Shown: positions 31,201 through 37,756 of the stretch, in pieces
Layout of the letters: the number at the start of each line of letters is the position of its first letter
Numbering within the stretch: position 1 is the first letter of the stretch
The notes under the pieces: generated by a model
Told to the model about the DNA's origin: nothing
Database searches by the model: none
What the model saw: the letters and a program-made list of their open reading frames with translations, nothing else
Position numbers and translations under genes: made by a program
NCBI GenBank assembly: GCA_937128235.1
Contig: CAKZMG010000238.1
Coordinates: 1-37,756, forward strand
Direction: 5' to 3'
From: an uncultured Verrucomicrobiales bacterium
GTDB taxonomy: Bacteria > Verrucomicrobiota > Verrucomicrobiia > Verrucomicrobiales > Akkermansiaceae
DNA: 37,756 nt

Positions 31201-34026
31201 TTACTGAGGAAAGTAATCTGAAAACTGCGGGTATTTTTTACGGATACTCTGCTCTTTCAGAAAGAGATTTTTCTTTTGATCATTCACTAGATTGGTGAAA
31301 TTTTCTAGCTGTTTTTCAAGCTCAGAATCTTTGACTACGAGCTGCCAGTGAACTTGCTTTTTACCATCCACATTTTCTAAGTGGGGACCCATCACCCTAA
31401 CAACTGCATCCTTGCTCACATTGAGCAGCTTGTTTTTATTAAATTTGAGCGTGATCTCTTTCGGCTGATTCCCTAGACGTTTTAAGACCACCTTCGCCTC
31501 CCAGATACTCCCATCATCAGAGCGCTTCGTGATCTTTACTTGTGGTTGATTCGTCGCGATAAAGTTGAGGGTTTTCTCTTTTTCCTTATTCGCTAATTGT
31601 AGTAATTTACGTTCGGTCGCAGATTCTTGTTCCCATATCAACTTCGCTTCCTCCCTCGCCTTATCTGCTTTGATCTGGTTTAGCTTTTGTTTTTCTTCAA
31701 GATCTGCGAGACGCTCTGCCGCTTTCGCTTTTTCTTGTTGTTCCCATTTATCGTGCTCGGCTTGCTCTTTGATTAGTCCGTTAACTTCCTCTTTAAGTGC
31801 AGAAGTGTCCACCTTGAGTTCATGTTGATCTAATGCTTCTATGTTTGTGAGCGCAGACACATACTGCTTTTCATTCACTTGTTCTTTTATCAGTGATAAT
31901 TTCTCCAAGACTTCAGACTCTAATTTCTCAAGACGTAACTTTTCTTCGGGATCTACGTCAGCAATTTTCTGACTAGCATCAGTCGTATCTTGTTTCGCTT
32001 GAGATGAACTCTTGCCTCCACTATCAACATCCTTATCCTGGATCGCCTGATAAACCTGATACCCCACAATGCCCGTAGTGATGAACAGTGCTGCTGCGAT
32101 TAACCCCTTCAGCTTACCTTTACCAGAATTAGAAGATTGAGAAGGCTTAGCAGCTTCTTTTGTCACTGGAACCTCCTCTTGCAGCGACTCAGGGATTGAT
32201 GTCGGAGGCGCTTTAACGTCTTTTTCTTTAGCCTCCCTCTGCGCCTCTTCCTCTCTCTGCTCTGACTCAAAACGCTCAGATACTGCTGGAGGTTGCATTG
32301 ATATACTTTTAGAAACATGACTCTCCTCAGGAGCTGAACCCTTTCCATTTACTTCTAACTCATACAGGTGACGAAACATATCAGAACATGAAGCAGGCAC
32401 CTCGCTGGATGAAATCACCTCACGTAAAAAATCATTAGTCTTCTCAGAAAAAAGCGAACTAGGAACATATGTTTCCTTACTCAGAAATGCCGTTTGCTTA
32501 ATAGGCATCCCTGTGTGATGTCGGTAAATCAGCGAGGCAAAACCAGTGACAGAATCTGGAGCTAGGTCTTCACCAGCTATCGTCTTCATATTCAACTCGC
32601 CCTCATCAGTCGGAGCTAAGCGAGGAATAACGGTAATCTCTGGCTCACCGGCGTTCAACCATTCAGTCCACTCTTCTTCTGTTTGAGGAATAGTTTTCAG
32701 GTCATTTATGCCTACATGAATGTACTCATCATTTAGCTCTAACTGCTCAAATCCAGCATTCGATGCATGGTCTATAGATTCAGCTAGTTTCTCATAGATT
32801 GATGGGAAATTTTCGATACTTAGTTTCTGCTGAGATTTTACTATATCACTGAGCTTCACTAATGGCAGAGGCCGGCAGAAGTAAACTCTCTCACCATCCA
32901 TATCCAGTTGCTTTTCAAACTGAATTACCTTTTTACCATCTAAATTACTTTCTAGTAGCAACTGCTCTAGTTGCGGAACGGATCGGCTATTTGGCTTGTA
33001 GAGTGAGTGCGCTACTGTTTCTGCACCTTCCTCGCCTGAGACGTAATAATAATTTCCGTAAGAAAAATCATGGATCAGTTCGAGCTCAAGATCTAACTCT
33101 TCCTCCTGTCTATTCTCCGGAGCAACTTCAACATCATTTTTACTTTTATACGGTGCGGTCTGCTCCTCTCGGATAGCATGGATAACTTCTTCCGCGGTCG
33201 CGAATCTGTCTTCTTTCCTCTTATTGAGAAGCTTACCTAAAATATACTTTCCATCCTCTGGCAGATCATCTGGAAGTTCATGCGTGTATTCCTTTTCTTG
33301 GAGCCTCGTGTGCACTAGGCTAGCCGTAGCGGCTTCGCCAAATGGGGATCCACCGCAGAGAACATACCACAGCGTTACTCCAAGTGAAAACAGATCACTG
33401 CGCTCATCTAGCTCCAGCTCATGCAGTTGTTCTGGAGATGCGGTTAGAGGATTCCCCATAAACGAACCCTGAACCGTAAGCATCGAGTCTTCTCCCTTGA
33501 TGCCGCTATCCTCTAGAGCCTTCACCATGCCAAAATCGATCAGCTTCAGAGAGTTAATATCATCTGGTCGTTGCAGCATGATATTAGAAGGTTTCAGATC
33601 CCTGTGTAAGAATCCACTCTGATGAGCCTCGGAAATAGCTTCAAGAACTTGCAACGCAATATTCCTAACTACTGACCATGGCTGAGCTCCATTTTTCAAT
33701 GAATACTCCTGAAGATTTCCTCCATCACAGTAATCTAACACATAGTAAAACACACCGTCCTTTACTCCAAAGTCATGAACCCTCGCTATCTTATTCGAAC
33801 TCAGTGAAAAAGTAGCTTTTGCTTCACGGAGGAAACGCTGCTTCACCTGCTCACTGTCAGTGAACTGATCATTGATGATCTTCATCGCGTAAGCACCACC
33901 TAAATGCTTATGCTCAGCTTTGTAGGTGGTTCCAAAGGCACCTTTTCCTAGTGTCCATAATGCACCATCTTGCGTGAGTATCCTATAGTTACCCAGCTCC
34001 ATATCTTCTGCATTATCATCTCCCAT
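31201..34026 (-). CDS. Transmembrane Ser/Thr kinase with a second degenerate kinase-like domain
   Basis: 941 residues. Residues ~25-290 are an active-looking Hanks-type kinase: glycine loop LGKGAFGTTYKAEH, Lys in AYAMKIIND, HRDLKPSNIML, LIDFGMVKAL and the activation-segment end TASPEQL. Residues ~310-555 look like a pseudokinase: LPLVKLSDIVKSQQKLS and YEKLAESIDHASNAGFEQLELNDEYIHV, in which the HRDLKPxN segment is replaced. A membrane segment lies at about 637-659 (LIAAALFITTGIVGYQVY). The outer part (about 690-941) is a long Glu/Lys/Ala-rich coiled coil and a beta-rich end. Lies 63 bp downstream of the Sel1 kinase gene, so the two are probably cotranscribed. Substrates are unknown. Confidence 0.9.
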   Translation of the reverse strand: MGDDNAEDMELGNYRILTQDGALWTLGKGAFGTTYKAEHKHLGGAYAMKIINDQFTDSEQVKQRFLREAKATFSLSSNKIARVHDFGVKDGVFYYVLDYCDGGNLQEYSLKNGAQPWSVVRNIALQVLEAISEAHQSGFLHRDLKPSNIMLQRPDDINSLKLIDFGMVKALEDSGIKGEDSMLTVQGSFMGNPLTASPEQLHELELDERSDLFSLGVTLWYVLCGGSPFGEAATASLVHTRLQEKEYTHELPDDLPEDGKYILGKLLNKRKEDRFATAEEVIHAIREEQTAPYKSKNDVEVAPENRQEEELDLELELIHDFSYGNYYYVSGEEGAETVAHSLYKPNSRSVPQLEQLLLESNLDGKKVIQFEKQLDMDGERVYFCRPLPLVKLSDIVKSQQKLSIENFPSIYEKLAESIDHASNAGFEQLELNDEYIHVGINDLKTIPQTEEEWTEWLNAGEPEITVIPRLAPTDEGELNMKTIAGEDLAPDSVTGFASLIYRHHTGMPIKQTAFLSKETYVPSSLFSEKTNDFLREVISSSEVPASCSDMFRHLYELEVNGKGSAPEESHVSKSISMQPPAVSERFESEQREEEAQREAKEKDVKAPPTSIPESLQEEVPVTKEAAKPSQSSNSGKGKLKGLIAAALFITTGIVGYQVYQAIQDKDVDSGGKSSSQAKQDTTDASQKIADVDPEEKLRLEKLESEVLEKLSLIKEQVNEKQYVSALTNIEALDQHELKVDTSALKEEVNGLIKEQAEHDKWEQQEKAKAAERLADLEEKQKLNQIKADKAREEAKLIWEQESATERKLLQLANKEKEKTLNFIATNQPQVKITKRSDDGSIWEAKVVLKRLGNQPKEITLKFNKNKLLNVSKDAVVRVMGPHLENVDGKKQVHWQLVVKDSELEKQLENFTNLVNDQKKNLFLKEQSIRKKYPQFSDYFPQ

Positions 34027-34089
34027 TTTTACTTAATTTACGAACGCCATCATTAATCTTATGTATTTCTTATACAATACAATAATCGA

Positions 34090-36753
34090 TCATTTTAACT
34101 TTTTGAGCGCCTTCTTGGCATCTTCACTCCCAGCCGCAGCAGCTTTAGTCATCCACTGTTTCGCCTTAGACTTACTTCTAGAAACACCCACACCATTATA
34201 ATAACAGACACCTAAGCTAAACTGTGCCTGTATATGGTTCTGCTCTGCTGCTTTTGAATACCAGAAATACGCCTTCTTAGCATCTTTCTTGACTCCCAGC
34301 CCCCGCGCATAAAACACACCCATATTGTACTGAGCCTCTACCACGTCAGCCCTAGCTGCCTTAAGATACAAGTCCGCAGCCATCTTATTATCCTTCTTCA
34401 CTCCCTTACCAAAGGCATACATGTTACCCAGGTCGCGTTGCGCTTTTGCGTGATCTTGCTCCGCGGCTTTTTTGAACCATAACACAGCATTCTCATCGTT
34501 CTTGATCACACCAGTTCCGTTTTGATAACACATCCCTAAATTATGCTGACCTCTGGCATACCCTTGCTCAGCGGATTCTTGGAACCAACGTCTTGCCGTC
34601 CTGGGATCACGTTCTACCCCCTTTCCACTGACATAGAGCTTACCTAGTTCGCACTGCGCTATGGCATCTCCATTCTCTGCCAGCTCAGTCACACCTTCCA
34701 CAGCTTCTGCTAAATTTTGACCCTTTTTCAGCATCTCAATAAAGAAATCACTCAGATGCGGCAGAGCCCTCTTATTTCCCTGCTTCGCTGCCTTCTGATA
34801 CCACTTCATGGCTTCTTTGAGATCTTTATCTACTCCCATTCCATTCTTATAACATTCCGCCAAGTTATACTGCGCACTTGAGTAGCCTAGCTCAGCTGAC
34901 TTAAGATACCAGCTCGCTGCCAGCTTAGCATCCGGATCTACCCCCTCACCAGCACCATACATCCAGCCTAGTAAGTTCATCGCAATCGTGTTTCCTCTAT
35001 CCGCCGCTGTTTTAAAATTCTCCAGTGCTTTTAGAAAATCCTGCGTCACTCCTTCACCGTGGTAGTACTTGAGCCCTTGCTCTAGAAACTTTTCTCTATA
35101 AAACGAAATAGCTGACGCATGTCCCTGCTCCGTCGCTAACTTAAACCAATGCTCAGCCGTCTCCTCATCCTGTTCCACTCCCTTTCCTATCTGGTACATT
35201 TTACCTAACAGAAACTGCGAGTCCACATCCCCTTCTTCAGCACCATCCTCTAACAGATTTCTATCCACTTGCTCAAAGAAAGTTTCTGGAAAATCAGTCC
35301 CACCAGCAGAGAGCTGCATCGCAAGCTGACTATTCTGGACTATTTTAAATGCCTGTTCTCTCTTCACAGCAGCGCGCTTAGCTAACTCTATTTTTTCGTT
35401 TAGCTCCGCTTGTTCATCCTCTATCGCTTTCTCTCTATCCAGCTTAGCCCGTTGTTCCGCTCTACTGAGTTCGCTCCTAGAACTCTTAACATCCAAAATG
35501 AGGCTATCTATCTCCTTAGAAACCAGGTCATCTTTTGGCTCCTCCAGATCAGGATTTTCTAAAGGATCAACTACAACTGTGTACGGATCATCGACATCAG
35601 GATCATCACCTGGAAGCACCGCTATCTTTTTAGAATCCCCATCGTTCGCCTTGTCTGCATTTTGAATAAACCAGAAAGCACCTCCACCAATAAGCGCAAC
35701 AGCGGCTAATCCTCCTAAGAGCACTTTCAGACCACTTCCCTTTACCGCCTCTTCGTCTTTCTTTGCATTAATCGACCACGCCCTCGTGTCTGCCGCCTTC
35801 AGATTTGGTTTCTGTTTCTTCTTTGCCTTAGATTTTGATTTAGATTTTGACTTCGAGATCGATGATTGATGCGCGTCTTGAAGTGATGATTTCACCTCAC
35901 TCACCTTTTGGAATCTGAACTCAGGCTGCTGCTGCATCGCCTTTATCACCACCTCATCATACTTCACATCCACCTCTGCCTTCACACTAGGAGGAGCAAA
36001 GATCCCCTTAGGTAGCGTCCCCGTGAGCAACTCATACAACACCACACCAAGCGCGTAAATATCAGCTCGGTGATCCACATTCACACCGGTTGATTGTTCC
36101 GGAGCCATGTAGTCTGGCGTTCCCATGACCTGCCCCACCATGGTCATTCCATAGTTGGTATCTGCATTCAGCAGCTTCGCTAAACCAAAGTCTGTGACCT
36201 TCACCCTCCCGAGTTTATCGATCATGATGTTTGCAGGCTTCACATCACGATGCACGAAGCCACTTTCATGCGCATACTCCAGCGCATCACAAACTTGCAT
36301 CATGATCTCCATCGCCTTCGCTTCCCCTATTTCATCCATCTTGATAAGCTCGGATAAATCCAGCCCATCCACATACTCCATCACATAATAAACATGCCCT
36401 TCACTCGTCCGTCCGAAATCATAAATCGTCATGATATTCGGATGGTTCAAGCTAGCCATAGCGCGCGCCTCCAGGATAAATCTATCCTCAAACCCAGGCT
36501 CCACGCTCACCTCTAGGGGTAATAATTTCAGCGCACAAACACGGTTCAGATCCTTCTGGGTTACATTATACACAGCACCCATGCCACCCTTCGCTATCAT
36601 GCTTTCTACCTTGTAGCCCACGATGATGTGCTCAAGCTGCTCCACCTCTGGCGGAATCCAGTTATTAAGGTTCCCGCTACCTGCTTCTGTCAGCATCCCC
36701 CGAGCCATCAGCTCATCTGGTTTTAGTCCTGATAAAACGGTATCTTCTTTCAT
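34090..36753 (-). CDS. Transmembrane Ser/Thr kinase with Sel1 repeats
   Basis: 887 residues. The kinase domain covers about 48-305: IAKGGMGAVYNVTQ, Lys in VCALKLLPLE, FVHRDVKPANIMIDKLGRVKVTDFGLAKLL, MGTPDYMAPEQ and DIYALGVVLYELLTG. A basic Ser/Lys repeat (SKSKSKSKSKAKKKQK) comes next, then a membrane segment at about 340-362 (VLLGGLAAVALIGGGAFWFI). An acidic linker and coiled coil follow, then about ten Sel1-type repeats (~505-885; e.g. AQYNLAECYKNGMGVDKDLKEAMKWYQKAA). One repeat, near 680, is degenerate. Sel1 repeats bind proteins, so the outer part probably senses or recruits a partner. First gene of the kinase pair, and divergent from the C39-like lipoprotein gene. Ends in UGA. Confidence 0.94.
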   Translation of the reverse strand: MKEDTVLSGLKPDELMARGMLTEAGSGNLNNWIPPEVEQLEHIIVGYKVESMIAKGGMGAVYNVTQKDLNRVCALKLLPLEVSVEPGFEDRFILEARAMASLNHPNIMTIYDFGRTSEGHVYYVMEYVDGLDLSELIKMDEIGEAKAMEIMMQVCDALEYAHESGFVHRDVKPANIMIDKLGRVKVTDFGLAKLLNADTNYGMTMVGQVMGTPDYMAPEQSTGVNVDHRADIYALGVVLYELLTGTLPKGIFAPPSVKAEVDVKYDEVVIKAMQQQPEFRFQKVSEVKSSLQDAHQSSISKSKSKSKSKAKKKQKPNLKAADTRAWSINAKKDEEAVKGSGLKVLLGGLAAVALIGGGAFWFIQNADKANDGDSKKIAVLPGDDPDVDDPYTVVVDPLENPDLEEPKDDLVSKEIDSLILDVKSSRSELSRAEQRAKLDREKAIEDEQAELNEKIELAKRAAVKREQAFKIVQNSQLAMQLSAGGTDFPETFFEQVDRNLLEDGAEEGDVDSQFLLGKMYQIGKGVEQDEETAEHWFKLATEQGHASAISFYREKFLEQGLKYYHGEGVTQDFLKALENFKTAADRGNTIAMNLLGWMYGAGEGVDPDAKLAASWYLKSAELGYSSAQYNLAECYKNGMGVDKDLKEAMKWYQKAAKQGNKRALPHLSDFFIEMLKKGQNLAEAVEGVTELAENGDAIAQCELGKLYVSGKGVERDPRTARRWFQESAEQGYARGQHNLGMCYQNGTGVIKNDENAVLWFKKAAEQDHAKAQRDLGNMYAFGKGVKKDNKMAADLYLKAARADVVEAQYNMGVFYARGLGVKKDAKKAYFWYSKAAEQNHIQAQFSLGVCYYNGVGVSRSKSKAKQWMTKAAAAGSEDAKKALKKLK

Positions 36754-36854
36754 AAATCTATCTTTGCCATATATGTAGATAAGTTACCACAAATGATTCA
36801 TCCCTTGCGAGGATAATCATTGCCATACACATCACTTTATTGATACATTCCATC
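36754..36854. promoter_or_regulatory. Divergent promoter region with a 7-bp inverted repeat
   Basis: About 100 bp between the Sel1-kinase gene (minus) and the C39-like lipoprotein gene (plus). AATGATT (36792-36798) and AATCATT (36815-36821) are a perfect inverted pair 16 nt apart, central to the gap, so one regulator could control both genes. The right half reads GGATAATCATT, like half a Fur box, but the left half does not match. Confidence 0.4.
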
Positions 36855-37664
36855 ATGATGAATATATTTCGCCTCCTAAAAATTATTTCAGTTTTCATAA
36901 TGATCGGCTTTTCAGTGAGCTGCACTGGCATCCAAGGAAATATCAAAGCTCCCACACCCAATGCGAAAGCAGTGAATCAGAATACGGTACACCGAAACGG
37001 CTGTGGCATCTCATCCTTGATGAACGCCTACCGATTCGCCTCACCAAAATGGCACGCCGCCACGGCTAAAATCCTCGGAAGCTCAGATCGCGCACAATTT
37101 AACTTCCTAGCAAAAAACTACGGTAGCGTGGGATCAAAATACACCCCAGGCACCAGACGATGGGAAAGTCGCTCAGGCATCAGCTCTATCGATCTCAAAG
37201 ACCTCGCCAATGACTTCCAAAATAAACAAGGACTCTGGCTTCCCAGCCTCAAGCTCACTACTCACTACATCCAAGAAAATGAACCATACACCGCCTTGCT
37301 CAAGCGCACTCACAGAAAGCTCAGAAGTGCACTCAGCAGCGGTTTCCCTCCTGTCCTCAGCATCAAGCACCTCGCTGGGAGCAAGATCGAGGGACACATC
37401 GTCATCCTCTACGAGATCCCAGCATCTATCCCTCCAAACGCCACCTCATTTCCCATCAAGTATGTGGACCCACTTGGAGGCAGGATAAAATCTGGCACCA
37501 TCAGAATCCCTGGAAACGCAATCTCATTCGTAGATTTCTCATCCGGTCAACTTAAGCTCAGAAAATCCCGCACCCTCAGCATGGATCTCCCTCAGTCAGA
37601 TATAGCCAAAAGATACCGCAGCACCGGAGACAACATCGTCCTCTCCGCCAGCATCGCGCCTTAA
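36855..37664 (+). CDS. C39-like cysteine peptidase lipoprotein (putative)
   Basis: 269 residues from ATG 36855 (36858 equally likely); the upstream ATG at 36840 would add five residues before the signal peptide. A signal peptide with a lipoprotein-like end (VFIMIGFSVSCTG) suggests membrane anchoring. The mature domain has three papain-like landmarks in order: NGCGISSLMNAYRF (Cys nucleophile in a helix), EGHIVILYEI (His) and IKYVDPLGG (Asp). This is the C39/C39-like pattern, so it may be a protease or transglutaminase-like enzyme, but the family is not certain. The divergent promoter is shared with the Sel1 kinase gene. No Shine-Dalgarno is visible. Confidence 0.75.
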   Translation: MMNIFRLLKIISVFIMIGFSVSCTGIQGNIKAPTPNAKAVNQNTVHRNGCGISSLMNAYRFASPKWHAATAKILGSSDRAQFNFLAKNYGSVGSKYTPGTRRWESRSGISSIDLKDLANDFQNKQGLWLPSLKLTTHYIQENEPYTALLKRTHRKLRSALSSGFPPVLSIKHLAGSKIEGHIVILYEIPASIPPNATSFPIKYVDPLGGRIKSGTIRIPGNAISFVDFSSGQLKLRKSRTLSMDLPQSDIAKRYRSTGDNIVLSASIAP

Positions 37665-37681
37665 GAAAGACCGCGGAGATT

Positions 37682-37756
37682 TTACTCAGCAGCCTTTGCT
37701 ACACTGGCAGCATTAGCTTTTTCTGAGTCTGCCTTTGAGGCATCACTGCGTGACTT
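37682..37756 (-). CDS. C-terminal end of a minus-strand protein (partial)
   Basis: The last 24 codons of a minus-strand gene end at TAA 37682-37684, reading KSRSDASKADSEKANAASVAKAAE. The rest lies beyond the window. It is a Lys/Ala/Ser-rich, probably disordered tail. The family cannot be told; such tails occur on ribosomal and nucleic-acid-binding proteins, but this is only a guess. It is convergent with the C39-like gene, 17 bp apart. Confidence 0.4.
   Translation of the reverse strand, partial: KSRSDASKADSEKANAASVAKAAE

Noticed and set aside
36811-36823. GATAATCATT as a second Fur box
   Set aside because: Only one half matches; the left half does not, so it is noted only as part of an inverted repeat.
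1-37756. CRISPR arrays, insertion sequences, prophage, rRNA
   Set aside because: Looked for direct repeats with spacers, transposase motifs, terminal inverted repeats and rRNA cores; none seen.

Overview
The window is about 37.8 kb of a dense bacterial chromosome of moderate GC (roughly 45 percent by eye). Several traits point to Verrucomicrobiota, probably Verrucomicrobiales/Rubritaleaceae-like. These are two PEP-CTERM proteins, a secreted SHD1-type domain protein, large transmembrane Ser/Thr kinases (one with Sel1 repeats), a Rho factor with a long Lys/Ala and Asn/Gln-rich N-terminus, and weak or absent Shine-Dalgarno sequences before many genes. The taxonomic call is inference from gene content. 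I see no prophage, insertion sequence, CRISPR array or rRNA.

Layout, left to right. 1-2581 (minus): a compact run of ferredoxin, dciA (8-bp overlap), a HAD-hydrolase/FolB fusion and the 5' part of clpB. 2764-7537 (plus): an acidic single-pass membrane protein and a full-length PurL-PurQ fusion. 7623-9634 (minus): an operon of a DUF1194-like PEP-CTERM protein, a second PEP-CTERM protein and a membrane protein. 9797-10444 (plus): an anchored protein of unknown function. tRNA-Asp(GTC) lies at 10585-10661 (minus) with a strong terminator. 10992-13832 (plus): rpoA, rplQ, a strong terminator, then rlmN. 13947-20193 (minus): a secreted SHD1-type protein with an in-frame UGA, then the operon addA-like helicase/nuclease, LOG-family protein and FAD oxidoreductase. 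20397-22115 (plus): rho. 22152-25136 (plus): a cluster with a Fur-box-like operator, a small His/Cys-rich exported protein, a DUF4266 lipoprotein, a DUF3570 outer-membrane barrel and an ApbE-family protein. 25250-28470 (minus): a TPR protein and gpmI. 28557-31184 (plus): a polysaccharide deacetylase and ffh. 31201-36753 (minus): two large membrane Ser/Thr kinases. 36855-37664 (plus): a C39-like cysteine-peptidase lipoprotein. The window ends in the C-terminus of a minus-strand gene.

Three places look most worth following. (1) The protein ending at UGA 14091-14093 continues in frame for 47 codons of good protein-like sequence. The mRNA after the UGA carries a short hairpin with a GGUC apical loop at the distance expected of a bacterial SECIS, so this is a candidate selenoprotein; a readthrough codon or a recent nonsense mutation is also possible. 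(2) The DUF4266/DUF3570/ApbE cluster looks like an iron-controlled cell-envelope redox module. The barrel carries a D-x-L-T-G-A-S motif resembling the SGAT flavinylation sites that ApbE modifies, while the ApbE-like protein lacks a visible export signal and appears to have lost a metal-ligand Asp. (3) A HAD phosphatase-like domain is fused to dihydroneopterin aldolase, which suggests a candidate for the poorly defined dihydroneopterin-phosphate phosphatase step of folate synthesis.
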